Numbered from the stretch's first letter, positions 1 to 7,812 are shown. The stretch: DNA of 64,000 bases from Cribrihabitans_A pelagius (GCF_048820915.1 NZ_JBMERR010000017.1:1-64000); one strand, 5' to 3'. Notes: a model not told the origin generated them from the sequence alone. A program made the numbers and translations.

Positions 1-2
1 TC

Positions 3-140
3 GCGAATGACATTCTGGCTGGTCAGCTCCCGGACGCCATCAGGAAGCGGAAACACCGACTTCGTAGAGAACCAGGACCCCGAACGGCAATAGAACCCGC
101 ACTTGACGATCCCGCAAACAGAGAACAGCTTATTCGCTGA
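3..140 (+). CDS. possible 3' end of an unidentified gene, cut by the window edge
   Basis: A frame is open from the window edge to a TGA at 138-140 (45 codons) and ends in a charged stretch (about ALDDPANREQLIR) that reads like an ordinary protein C-terminus. It would meet the convergent phosphotransferase gene tail to tail with an 11-base overlap. A second plus-strand frame also stays open to a TAG at 91-93, so the choice of frame is weak. I recognise no family. Confidence 0.2.
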   Translation, partial: ANDILAGQLPDAIRKRKHRLRREPGPRTAIEPALDDPANREQLIR

Positions 141-1158
141 GTGCCTGCAAGCCTTGACGTGCAAATTCCGGCACATACGCGCCGAGACGGAGCGCGTGTT
201 CCCGGTTGGAAGCGGCACCGTCCAGCGCGCGTTTTCGCACACCTTGCAGGATCGCCGCCATCCGGAAGAAGCTGAAGCCGAGACAGTAGCCGAACCGCTC
301 GACACCCGGCAGGCCGCGGCGGTCGCAGTAGGCCGCGATGAACTCGGCATCTTCCGGCAGCCCGAGCGCGGCGCGGCCGAGCCCTGCAAGCCCCCTGCCC
401 TCCGGTCCCGGCGGCATCCGCCACTGCATGATAACGGCAGCCAGATCGGCATAAGGATGGCCTATCGTCGACAGCTCCCAATCCAGCAGCGCCCGGCAGG
501 ACGGACCGCCCGCGGCAAAGATCATGTTGTCGATGCGGAAATCGCCATGCACCAGACTGCGCTGGCCGTCTTGCGGCGCATTGCCGGCCTCCAGTGCGGC
601 AATCAGTTCCTCAATTTCCGGGATGGTGCCGGTTTCGCTGGCCCGGTATTGCTTGGTCCAGCGGCTCAGCTGGCGCGCGAAGTAATCGCCCGGCGGGCCG
701 TAGTCAGCAAGGCCCGCTGCTTCGGTGTCCACATCGTGCAGCGCGGCGAGCACGCGGTTCATCTCGTCCATGACCGCCGCCCTCCCGGCCGGGCCAGCAT
801 CGGGCAGCGAAGGGTCGAGCAGACTGCGGCCTGGAACATAATCCATCACGTAGAAAGCCGAGCCCAAGACGCTGTCGTCCTCGCACAAAAGATGCATCCG
901 CGCGACCGGCACCGCGCTGCCGGCCAAGGCACGCTGCACGCGGAACTCGCGCTCGACCGCATGGGCCGACTTCAGCAGCACCCCCGGAGGCTTGCGTCGC
1001 AACACGTAGTTTCCGGCCGCGGTCTCCAGCAGAAAAGTTGGATTCGACTGGCCGGTCGCGAATTTGCGGGCCCGGACCGGGCCGTCAAACCCGGGCAGCC
1101 GGCCACGCAGATAGGCGGAGACTGCCTCCAGATCGAGGGTGTGGGCTGGTGCCGTCAT
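130..1158 (-). CDS. phosphotransferase family protein (aminoglycoside-kinase fold, ACAD10/11 N-terminal type)
   Basis: This 342-residue protein has the protein-kinase-like fold of the APH/choline-kinase superfamily. The nucleotide-binding N-lobe contains FATGQSNPTFLL near residue 33, the catalytic loop is HGDFRIDNM at 204-212, and the metal-binding motif is LLDWELSTIG at 224-233, followed by a D-L-A segment. Bacterial proteins of this type are commonly found with fatty acid or acyl-CoA dehydrogenase genes and are thought to phosphorylate hydroxyacyl or other small substrates; the substrate here is unknown. The ATG at 1158 is chosen because GGGAGG lies just upstream; a longer frame to 1221 has no such site. 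Its upstream neighbour is a long AT-rich intergenic region, so it is probably transcribed alone. Confidence 0.85.
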   Translation of the reverse strand: MTAPAHTLDLEAVSAYLRGRLPGFDGPVRARKFATGQSNPTFLLETAAGNYVLRRKPPGVLLKSAHAVEREFRVQRALAGSAVPVARMHLLCEDDSVLGSAFYVMDYVPGRSLLDPSLPDAGPAGRAAVMDEMNRVLAALHDVDTEAAGLADYGPPGDYFARQLSRWTKQYRASETGTIPEIEELIAALEAGNAPQDGQRSLVHGDFRIDNMIFAAGGPSCRALLDWELSTIGHPYADLAAVIMQWRMPPGPEGRGLAGLGRAALGLPEDAEFIAAYCDRRGLPGVERFGYCLGFSFFRMAAILQGVRKRALDGAASNREHALRLGAYVPEFARQGLQALSE

Positions 1159-1777
1159 GTCGCCTCCCGCGTTTGCCGTCTGGTTTTCCTGCAGGCTGGC
1201 ACGCAGCGGCGATTGAAGCAACGGGCCCGGAAGACAGGCAACACAACGTCACGGAGGCGATTGGGCCCGCCCGCGGGATTTACGAAGCGCAAAGCTTCAT
1301 GACCCGGTTTGGCGGCTCATGCCGCATATGGCGCGCAAACGCCGGCCGATGCGCAGTTTTTCGGGATTTCCCGATCTGAACATCCTGCCGGCAATTGCGG
1401 CCTTTTACACCTTATATTTTAATGTTTCATTAGTAGGAGTGGGAATTGTCACTCTTTCTGACGAATTGCCGCTGCCGCTTTCCGGAGCGACGATACCGGG
1501 CATATCTTCGGCGCATCTTTCGCGGAAACGAAAAATACAAGACTTTCATAGACTTCTCCGGATCACCGGCGAGGTCCGCGCGGCGGCGCCCTGCCCCAAC
1601 GCCTATTTGGCGCCAAGGACAGTTGGCGCTACTGCCTTGCCGGCCCGGGCAAACACGCCAGATAGAGAGAAAAAGAAACACTTTTTCTTTTGGCTTAACG
1701 TGCGAAATTACCCATTAGCCTTTTCTCCATGAGTGGCTTAGAAGAATAGGAAGAAGAACGACAAGGAAATACCCTCG
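1159..1777. other. 619-base intergenic region with AT-rich island and hairpin upstream of aroQ
   Basis: No convincing gene lies here. Bases about 1400-1450 are markedly AT-rich compared with the surroundings and probably hold a promoter for aroQ-luxR. A hairpin with perfect 8-base arms (AGAAAAAG at 1668-1675, CTTTTTCT at 1681-1688, loop AAACA) is followed by TTTTGG; it could be a weak terminator, an attenuator or a leader structure about 90 bases before the aroQ start. Inverted copies of GGCAATT/AATTGCC flank the AT-rich island (near 1390 and 1464). Confidence 0.4.
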
Positions 1778-2227
1778 ATGCAAAGTATTCTGGTTTTGAA
1801 CGGGCCGAATTTGAACCTGCTGGGCACACGCCAGCCAAAGGTCTACGGGACGGAAACGCTGGCCATGGTGGAGGACAGCTGCGCCGCCCATGCCGGCAAG
1901 CTGGGGCTGCAAGCCGTCTGCATTCAATCCAACCACGAGGGAGTTCTGATTGATGCCATCCATGCCGCAAAAGGCGTGCATGACGGTATCATCCTGAATG
2001 CAGGCGCCTATACGCACACTTCAATTGCCTTGATGGACGCCCTGATTTCCGTGGAGATCCCCGCGGTGGAAGTGCATCTGTCCAACATCCACGCGCGCGA
2101 AAGCTTCCGCCATCAATCCTATATCGCCAAGGCCGCGCTGGGGCAGATCTGCGGCTTCGGATCCCGCGGCTACCTGCTGGCGCTGGACGCGCTGGCGGCG
2201 CACTTACGGGACTGCGCATCTGCATGA
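1778..2227 (+). CDS. aroQ: type II 3-dehydroquinate dehydratase
   Basis: AroQ removes water from 3-dehydroquinate to give 3-dehydroshikimate in the shikimate pathway, or works in reverse in quinate catabolism. The 149-residue length is normal for the small dodecameric type II enzyme. Visible motifs are NGPNLNLLG at 8-16, Arg18 and the catalytic Tyr23 in the TRQPKVYG segment, the QSNHEG segment, NAGAYTHTSIAL, and the histidine motif EVHLSNIHARESFR that completes the active site. A purine-rich site (ACAAGGA) precedes the ATG. The stop overlaps the start of the luxR-type gene as ATGA, so the two are translationally coupled, which is not the usual setting of a housekeeping aroQ; it may be a second copy. 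Confidence 0.93.
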   Translation: MQSILVLNGPNLNLLGTRQPKVYGTETLAMVEDSCAAHAGKLGLQAVCIQSNHEGVLIDAIHAAKGVHDGIILNAGAYTHTSIALMDALISVEIPAVEVHLSNIHARESFRHQSYIAKAALGQICGFGSRGYLLALDALAAHLRDCASA

Positions 2228-2979
2228 GGGTTTCGGACTACCTGCATTTCCTCTGCGGTGTCAGCAGCCTGGAGGCGCTGTGGGACACCCATGTGCGCCA
2301 GATGTCCCGCTACGGCTTCGACCGGCTTCTCTATGGCTATACCCGCTACAAGACCGACACCTCGCTCGGAGATCCCGAGGATTTCGTGATCCTCAGCAAC
2401 CACACCGCCGAGTACCTCTCAGGATACGTCCATGGAGGGCTTTACAACCAGGCCCCTATGCTAAGGTGGGCACTGGAAAATGAAGGCGCCAGCAGCTGGC
2501 GGAGGGCCCAGGAGATGGCAGCCAGCGGCCGTCTTCCGCCCGAGGCACAGCGGGTTTATGAGTTCAACGAGAGCATGGACATCACTGCGGGCTATACCAT
2601 CAGCTTTCCCAGTGCCTCCAGGCGTCACAAGGGCGCGATTGCGCTGGCAGCCACGCCCGGGAGCAGCCAGGCAGAGGCCGATGCGGTCTGGCAGGCGCAC
2701 GGCAGCGACATCGTGCTGATGAATAATGTTGCGCATCTGAAGATCCTCACCTTGCCCTACACGCCGCCGAACCGCGGGTTGACGAAACGCCAGCGCGAAG
2801 TGCTGCAATGGGTCGGTGACGGCAAGACAACGCAGGACATTGCCATGCTAATGGGGCTGACCTCTGCGACGGTGGAAAAACACCTGCGGCTCGCGCGGGA
2901 GGCTCTGTCGGTGGAGACAACGGCGCAGGCGGTATTGAAGGCCGCGCTGCACAACCAGATGTATATTGTCGAGCCTTAA
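2224..2979 (+). CDS. LuxR-type transcriptional regulator with autoinducer-binding domain
   Basis: The 251-residue protein has an N-terminal autoinducer-binding domain (about residues 10-165) and a C-terminal LuxR/FixJ helix-turn-helix (about 184-245) with LTKRQREVLQWVGDGKTTQ and VEKHLRLAREAL. No acyl-homoserine-lactone synthase is nearby, so it is a LuxR solo in this window. Of the six pocket residues conserved in LuxR/TraR (TraR W57, Y61, D70, P71, W85, G113), my alignment by eye gives Y64, Y68, A77, P78, W92 and G123: the Trp and the lactone-amide Asp are both replaced. It starts inside the aroQ stop codon. The target promoter is unknown; autoregulation of the upstream AT-rich region is the simplest guess. 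Confidence 0.88.
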   Translation: MRVSDYLHFLCGVSSLEALWDTHVRQMSRYGFDRLLYGYTRYKTDTSLGDPEDFVILSNHTAEYLSGYVHGGLYNQAPMLRWALENEGASSWRRAQEMAASGRLPPEAQRVYEFNESMDITAGYTISFPSASRRHKGAIALAATPGSSQAEADAVWQAHGSDIVLMNNVAHLKILTLPYTPPNRGLTKRQREVLQWVGDGKTTQDIAMLMGLTSATVEKHLRLAREALSVETTAQAVLKAALHNQMYIVEP

Positions 2980-3013
2980 GGCCGCCCCAGGATTGCAAGC
3001 GTTAAGTGCCGGA

Positions 3014-3044
3014 AAGAAGGTAGGGAATTCACTACTACCTTCTT
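3014..3044 (+). terminator. hairpin after luxR-type gene
   Basis: Perfect 10-base arms AAGAAGGTAG (3014-3023) and CTACCTTCTT (3035-3044) enclose an 11-base loop, 35 bases after the stop codon. It is a probable terminator, although no long T-run follows. Confidence 0.5.
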
Positions 3045-3115
3045 CGTATCAAAGCCTGCAAACTACACGTGTTCCGTGAGTGGTGGCTTTGGCCTTGGAA
3101 CTTCTAGTTGTGATT

Positions 3116-3224
3116 CCCTGCGATTTCAGGGCTCTCACTGCTGTTCGGATGTCGGCGTGTATTGGTCCACGCCGGCTTCCGTTATTCAGAGGAGTCTCGC
3201 CCATCCCCATCAGCGGGACTCCTC
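3116..3224. other. hairpin-rich intergenic stretch, possible non-coding RNA or element remnant
   Basis: Three successive inverted repeats occur within 110 bases: CCCTG/CAGGG (3116-3131), CGGCGTG/CACGCCG (3153-3174, loop of 8) and GAGGAGTC/GACTCCTC (3189-3224, loop of 20). The minus strand also has an open frame across part of this, but it lacks a ribosome site and runs into the tsf terminator, so I do not call it a gene. Strand and function are undecided. Confidence 0.3.
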
Positions 3225-3324
3225 GCCAATCTCCCCTGCCCTGCGACTGCTTCGGTGGCGCCAGCCTTTGCGAAACCGCAGGCATCCCGCATGGGACCGT
3301 TCGCTTTTTGCCACTGGACATGCA

Positions 3325-3351
3325 AAAGCCGGCGGAATAACCGCCGGCTTT
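3325..3351 (-). terminator. rho-independent terminator of rpsB-tsf
   Basis: Perfect 11-base arms AAAGCCGGCGG and CCGCCGGCTTT with a 5-base loop lie 32 bases after the tsf stop. On the minus strand the stem is followed by a short T-run (TTTTGC). Confidence 0.85.
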
Positions 3352-3382
3352 CCAAATCTCACCGGGACAGTGGCCCGCGGGC

Positions 3383-4258
3383 TTAGCCCTGAGCAGCCTT
3401 GGCCACCTCGGCTGCGAAGTCTTCCTTCTCGACCTCGATGCCTTCGCCCACTTCCACGCGGACAAAGCCGGTGACGGTGGCGCCGGCTTCCTTGGCGGCA
3501 GCTTCGACGGTCAGGTCCGGGTTCACCACGAACTGCTGGTTCAGAAGGGTCGACTCGGCCACGAATTTTTTCATCCGGCCTTCGATCATCTTTTCGATCA
3601 CCTGTTCAGGCTTGCCGGATTCGCGGGCGATGTCCATCTGGACCTGCTTTTCCTTCTCGACCACGGAGGCATCCAGGTCGGATTCAGAAAGCGCCGCCGG
3701 GTTCACGGCTGCGATGTGCATGGCAATCTGCTTGCCGATCGCCTCGTCACCGCCGTTCATCGCAACCAGAACACCGATCTTGCCCATGCCGGCAGCGGCC
3801 GCATTGTGGACGTAAGAGACCACGGTCTCGCCTTCCAGCTTTTCCATGCGGCGCAGCGACATGTTTTCGCCGATGGTGGCGATCTTGTCGGTCAGGGTTT
3901 CGGCAACGGTTTTGCCGCCCAGGTCGGCCGCGGCCAGGGCATCGACGTCATCAGCGTTCAAGGCTTCCTTGGCGATGCCGGCAACCATGTTCTGGAACTC
4001 GCTGTTCTTGGCAACGAAGTCGGTTTCCGAGTTCACCTCAACCGCAACACCTTTGCCGCCTTCGACGACAACGGCGACCAGGCCTTCCGCCGCGGTGCGG
4101 CCGGATTTCTTGGCGGCTTTCGCCAGGCCTTTGGTGCGCAGCCAGTCAATAGCGGCTTCCATGTCGCCGTTGTTTTCGACCAGTGCCTTTTTCGCGTCCA
4201 TCATGCCTGCGCCGGTGGATTCGCGCAGTTCTTTTACCATTGCTGCAGTGATTGCCAT
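3383..4258 (-). CDS. tsf: translation elongation factor Ts
   Basis: EF-Ts is the guanine-nucleotide exchange factor that regenerates EF-Tu-GTP in the cytoplasm. The N-terminal UBA-like segment is clear (MAITAAMVKELRESTGAGMM, with DAKKALVENNGDMEAAIDWL following), and the core contains the conserved NSETDFVAKN motif near residue 80. The length of 291 residues is typical for Alphaproteobacteria. It lies 76 bases downstream of rpsB in the near-universal rpsB-tsf operon and ends at a strong terminator. Confidence 0.97.
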   Translation of the reverse strand: MAITAAMVKELRESTGAGMMDAKKALVENNGDMEAAIDWLRTKGLAKAAKKSGRTAAEGLVAVVVEGGKGVAVEVNSETDFVAKNSEFQNMVAGIAKEALNADDVDALAAADLGGKTVAETLTDKIATIGENMSLRRMEKLEGETVVSYVHNAAAAGMGKIGVLVAMNGGDEAIGKQIAMHIAAVNPAALSESDLDASVVEKEKQVQMDIARESGKPEQVIEKMIEGRMKKFVAESTLLNQQFVVNPDLTVEAAAKEAGATVTGFVRVEVGEGIEVEKEDFAAEVAKAAQG

Positions 4259-4334
4259 GTCAGGCTCTCCTCAATTCAGAACAGAATTGGGGCAGGCGGT
4301 ACCTGCCCCGCATGTCAAATCCGTGACGGACGGA

Positions 4335-5105
4335 TCAGGCTTCGGCAGCTTCTTCAGCCACGGCTTCTTCGGCCGGGGCTTCTTCCAGCGCGCCCAGGTC
4401 AACACCTGCTGCACCCAGCTGAGCCGACATGCCGTCCAGTGCCGCACGGGCCACCAGGTCGCAGTACAGCGAGATCGCGCGCGAGGCGTCGTCGTTGCCG
4501 GGGATGATATAGTCGACGCCATCGGGCGAGCAGTTGGTGTCGACAACCGCGACAACCGGAATGCCCAGCTTCTTGGCTTCAGCAATTGCCAGCGCTTCTT
4601 TCTTCACGTCGATGACGAACAGCAGGTCCGGCACGCCGCCCATTTCGCGGATGCCGCCCAGCGACGCTTCCAGCTTCTCCTGGTCGCGCTCCATGCCCAG
4701 ACGCTCTTTCTTGGTCAGGCCTTCGGCGCCGGCGGACATCTTCTCGTCGATTTCCTTCAGGCGGTTGATCGACTGGGAAACGGTCTTCCAGTTGGTCAGC
4801 GTGCCGCCGAGCCAGCGATGGTTCATGAAGTACTGCGCGGACTTCTCGGCGGCTTCGGCGATCGGCGCGGAAGCCTGGCGCTTGGTGCCCACGAAAAGCA
4901 CGCGGCCGCCTTTGGCAACGGTGTCACGCACAACCTGCAGCGCCTGGTCCAGCATCGGAACGGTCTGGGTCAGGTCCATGATATGGATGCCGTTGCGCGC
5001 ACCGTAGATGAAGGGTGCCATGCGCGGGTTCCAGCGCTGGGTCTGGTGGCCGAAGTGAACGCCAGCTTCCAGCAGCTGACGCATGGAGAACTCAGGAAGA
5101 GCCAT
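4335..5105 (-). CDS. rpsB: 30S ribosomal protein S2
   Basis: S2 binds late to the back of the small subunit and helps place S1. The start MALPEFSMRQLLEAGVHFGH and the segments QTQRWNPRMAPFIYG, GTKRQA, NHRWLGGTLTNWKT and DTNCSPDGVDYIIPGNDDA are diagnostic. At 256 residues it is of normal size, with the acidic Glu/Ala-rich C-terminal tail common in this lineage (about residues 235-256). It is the promoter-proximal gene of the rpsB-tsf unit. Confidence 0.97.
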   Translation of the reverse strand: MALPEFSMRQLLEAGVHFGHQTQRWNPRMAPFIYGARNGIHIMDLTQTVPMLDQALQVVRDTVAKGGRVLFVGTKRQASAPIAEAAEKSAQYFMNHRWLGGTLTNWKTVSQSINRLKEIDEKMSAGAEGLTKKERLGMERDQEKLEASLGGIREMGGVPDLLFVIDVKKEALAIAEAKKLGIPVVAVVDTNCSPDGVDYIIPGNDDASRAISLYCDLVARAALDGMSAQLGAAGVDLGALEEAPAEEAVAEEAAEA

Positions 5106-5228
5106 GCTATCTTATCCTTTTCCGGTTTAATCCTCGGCGGGGGTCTCAGAGCAGGTGCTCCAACCGGCGGTCTGGCGGGGATGTCTCCCCCGCACAGGCC
5201 AAACCCCGCCTGCGGGTTCGTACGCGGG

Positions 5229-5257
5229 CCTATAGAGCAGTTCCCGTGGCATGGCAA
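5229..5257 (-). promoter_or_regulatory. sigma70-type promoter of rpsB-tsf
   Basis: On the minus strand TTGCCA (5252-5257) and TATAGG (5229-5234) are separated by exactly 17 bases. It sits about 125 bases upstream of the rpsB start, leaving a GC-rich leader with inverted repeats. Confidence 0.6.
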
Positions 5258-5285
5258 GGCCGCTTGCGCGGAAAACCGGCGGTGT

Positions 5286-6116
5286 TCACCCGTCATCCGC
5301 CGCAAACACTCCGGACCGGACGGTGTCGCAGGCTTGTGCGGCGAGCGCTTTGCGGTCGGGAAAATCCGATACCTTCAAGGGCGTGTGCCAAGCCACCTCC
5401 ACCACACCCTGCCGCGGCGCCGAGAGCACTTTCAGCAGATGCGGGCCGAAGCTCATGTCGCCCCACCAGCCATAGAAGCGCGCCGGCGCGCCAGCGGGCG
5501 CCCGGTAGCGCAGGGAGACCGGCTGTATATGGCTGGCGTGCCGCAAACCGTCGTTAAAGAACGGCGCAAAAAGCGTTGTTTTAAAAGATAATACCCGCAA
5601 CCCATCGGTCGATGTGCCTTCCGGGAAGAACAAGAGCTTGTGCCCTGCCGCCAGACGTTCGCGGAACAGTTCAGTCTGCGCGCGCGCCTTCTTGCGGTCA
5701 CGCTCGATGAAGACCGTGCCGGTGGCGCGGGCCAGCCAGCCGATCCCGGGCCAACGCGCAACTTCCGCCTTGGAGACGAAATACACCCGCTTGTGCGCGT
5801 TCAGCACAAAGATGTCGAGCCAGGAGGCATGGTTGGCCACCACCGCACCGGGGTGCCGCATGATCCGCCCGCGGCTGCAGCAGCGCAGGCCGAGAATGGC
5901 CAGCGCCCCGCGGCAGACCGTTTGGGTCAGAAAGGGCGTCAGCGGCCGGTGCTGGCGAAACAGAGGACGTTCCAGAAGCCGCAGCAGCAACAAACACGCC
6001 AGCCCGCCAAACACCAGCGCGCCCAGCAAGAGCCCCCGCAAAAGCACCCGTGCCCAGCCCGCACCGCCGATCCGGACCGGGTCCGGCGCCTGGCTGCCTT
6101 GCCAGCTCATCGTCAT
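5286..6116 (-). CDS. olsA: lyso-ornithine lipid O-acyltransferase (PlsC family)
   Basis: A membrane-anchored 1-acyl-glycerol-3-phosphate acyltransferase-type enzyme of 276 residues. One hydrophobic segment lies near residues 22-47; the catalytic NHASWLD (H96, D101; H-x4-D) and the acyl-acceptor motif FPEGTSTDG (164-172) are intact. The gene starts at an ATG that overlaps the stop of the upstream N-acyltransferase (ATGA), and that pairing is the basis for calling it OlsA, which adds the second acyl chain to lyso-ornithine lipid, rather than a general PlsC. Roseobacters make ornithine-type lipids, often under phosphate limitation; no Pho box was identified here. Confidence 0.82.
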   Translation of the reverse strand: MTMSWQGSQAPDPVRIGGAGWARVLLRGLLLGALVFGGLACLLLLRLLERPLFRQHRPLTPFLTQTVCRGALAILGLRCCSRGRIMRHPGAVVANHASWLDIFVLNAHKRVYFVSKAEVARWPGIGWLARATGTVFIERDRKKARAQTELFRERLAAGHKLLFFPEGTSTDGLRVLSFKTTLFAPFFNDGLRHASHIQPVSLRYRAPAGAPARFYGWWGDMSFGPHLLKVLSAPRQGVVEVAWHTPLKVSDFPDRKALAAQACDTVRSGVFAADDG

Positions 6117-6874
6117 CGCGCGCCGCGCCCGTCGGTGTAGAGCCGGCTCTGCCGCGGGTTCATCCGTTCCGTGTCCAGGATCAGGCAAACATCGGTGGTG
6201 TTGAACTCATGATCGACATAAGCGCCCTCACCCACGAACCCGCCCAGCCGCAGGTAGGCCTTGATCAGCGCAGGCATCGCCAGCATCGCGCGGCGGCGGT
6301 CGAGCTCCGCGGCCGGCACCAGGTTCATGTCCTGAAACGCCCTGGACCGCGCCCGCAAAGCACGCGGCGCCAGGTGGTTGTGATGCAGCAGAGCCAGCGG
6401 CTCCGCCAGGGCGCGCGGATCGGTGCCGTGAAAACTGGCAACACCGAACAGGATCTCGATCCCATGCTCCCGCACATAATCCGCCAGCCCCGCCCAGAGA
6501 TGATACATCGCCATGCTGCCGCGATAGTCAGCCTGCAGGCAAGAGCGACCCAATTCCAACAGCTTGCGGCCCGAAGCTTTCAGCGGCGCCAGGTCATATT
6601 CGCTTTCCGAATAGAACTGTCCAGCCGCCGCCGCCTGATCGCCGCGCATCAGCCGGTAGACGCCCGCAGTCCGCCCCTTGCGCTCATCCCGCAGCAGCAG
6701 GTGATCGGAAAAGGCATCGAACCGGTCGCGCTCCAGCCCGGCGTCATGATCGATCAGGCTGCCGCCGGCGCCCAGTTCGCGCACAAACACCTCATAGCGC
6801 AGCGCCTGCGCTGCGCGCAGCTCTTCGTCAGTGGCGGCGATGGAGACGGAAAACTCGGGCGCCGGGTCTGGCAT
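6113..6874 (-). CDS. olsB: L-ornithine N(alpha)-acyltransferase (GNAT-type)
   Basis: OlsB transfers a 3-hydroxyacyl group from acyl carrier protein to the alpha-amine of ornithine, the first step of ornithine-lipid synthesis. The protein shows the OlsB/hemolysin-like GNAT pattern: ALRYEVFVRELGA near the N-terminus, a DHLLLRD segment, and ELGRSCLQADYRG. The start is placed at 6874 because AGGA lies 7 bases upstream of it; an ATG two codons earlier (6880) is almost on top of that site. It is the first gene of a tightly coupled pair with olsA. A substrate other than ornithine cannot be excluded from sequence. Confidence 0.85.
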   Translation of the reverse strand: MPDPAPEFSVSIAATDEELRAAQALRYEVFVRELGAGGSLIDHDAGLERDRFDAFSDHLLLRDERKGRTAGVYRLMRGDQAAAAGQFYSESEYDLAPLKASGRKLLELGRSCLQADYRGSMAMYHLWAGLADYVREHGIEILFGVASFHGTDPRALAEPLALLHHNHLAPRALRARSRAFQDMNLVPAAELDRRRAMLAMPALIKAYLRLGGFVGEGAYVDHEFNTTDVCLILDTERMNPRQSRLYTDGRGAR

Positions 6875-6978
6875 GGGCATATCCTGATGGCTTCTGGCTT
6901 GCGCTGCACCGGCACATTCGGCACAGAAGGCGCAAAGTCGTAACAATTGACAATGACCTGTTAACTTTTCGTCAACTC

Positions 6979-7161
6979 TTATGGATCAAAGACAGGGACC
7001 AGGGATACGCGCGATCCATCAAACACAAGCTTGCCTTGATCGGGGAAGTTTACCGTGATCTTGCCGCCCGCGTTGGATTGCACCTGGCCGACCCCCCATT
7101 CCGGATGGTCGGGGTGCCGCACGTACATGCCCGGGGCGAGGAAAGCATTGAGGTCATTCAT
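6979..7161 (-). CDS. DUF3553 family small protein
   Basis: A 60-residue protein with the DUF3553 pattern: GMYVRHPDHPEWGVGQVQS, then GKITVNFPDQGKLVF. This short beta-rich domain resembles the CarD/Tudor-like tail found in some helicases and occurs as a stand-alone protein in Alphaproteobacteria; its role is unknown. The ATG at 7161 is preferred over an upstream TTG. Only 29 bases separate its start codon from that of the divergent chpT gene. Confidence 0.75.
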   Translation of the reverse strand: MNDLNAFLAPGMYVRHPDHPEWGVGQVQSNAGGKITVNFPDQGKLVFDGSRVSLVPVFDP

Positions 7162-7190
7162 TGGCGGGTGGCCCAAGTCGGAGGAATGTT

Positions 7191-7787
7191 ATGAGTGTAG
7201 ATAACGCCAATCTCGCCGCATTGGTAGGGTCGCGGATTTGCCACGACCTGATCAGCCCCGTCGGGGCTATCAACAACGGCCTGGAACTGCTTGGAATGGC
7301 GGGAACAATGGATGGCCCGGAGCTGGAGCTGATCTCCGACAGCGTGTCCAATGCCAATGCCCGCATCCGCTTCTTCCGGGTCGCCTTCGGGGCCGCGGGC
7401 GAGCAGCAGATGGGCCGGGCCGAGGCTGTCTCGATCCTGGCTGACATCAGCAAGGCCGGGCGGGTCTCCTACCAATGGGCCCCGGGCGAAGGCAGCACCC
7501 GCAGCGAGGTGCGCATGGCCTTCCTCGCGGCGCTCTGCCTGGAAACGGCGCTGCCCTTTGGCGGCACCATCAAACTGCTTTGCGCCGACGGCAAATGGGC
7601 CGTGATCGGCGAAGGCAGCAAGCTGAGCGTCAACGATGAACTTTGGGCCCGCGTCAGCGGCGGCACTTCCAGCGCCGAGATCACTCCGGCGCTGGTGCAA
7701 TTTGCGCTGCTGCCAGAGGCCGCCAGACAAGCAGGCCGCACCGTGCGGGTGGAACAGACGCTGGAGCGGATCACGCTGCAATTCTGA
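7191..7787 (+). CDS. chpT: histidine phosphotransferase ChpT
   Basis: ChpT relays phosphate from the hybrid kinase CckA to CtrA and CpdR, controlling cell cycle, motility and related functions in Alphaproteobacteria. The 198-residue protein has the histidine-kinase-like DHp segment GSRICHDLISPVGAINNGLELL with the phospho-acceptor His18 followed by Asp19, then a degenerate ATPase-like C-terminal domain, as in Caulobacter ChpT. The ATG at 7191 has GGAGGA 5 bases upstream; an upstream GTG or TTG start in the same frame lacks a site. In roseobacters this pathway controls flagella and gene transfer agent rather than viability. A strong terminator follows. Confidence 0.88.
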   Translation: MSVDNANLAALVGSRICHDLISPVGAINNGLELLGMAGTMDGPELELISDSVSNANARIRFFRVAFGAAGEQQMGRAEAVSILADISKAGRVSYQWAPGEGSTRSEVRMAFLAALCLETALPFGGTIKLLCADGKWAVIGEGSKLSVNDELWARVSGGTSSAEITPALVQFALLPEAARQAGRTVRVEQTLERITLQF

Positions 7788-7812
7788 TCCCTTCTGCAAG
7801 GTCAGAACGAAG

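Noticed and set aside
103..1302. A 399-codon plus-strand frame over the phosphotransferase gene
   Set aside because: Antisense shadow; the minus-strand product has intact catalytic motifs and a ribosome site.
3049..3465. A 138-codon minus-strand gene downstream of tsf
   Set aside because: It overlaps the tsf 3' end and the tsf terminator, has no ribosome site, and its translation resembles no protein I know; the region is better described as structured intergenic DNA.
3846..5591. A 581-codon plus-strand frame over rpsB-tsf
   Set aside because: Antisense shadow of ribosomal protein S2 and EF-Ts genes, which are certain.
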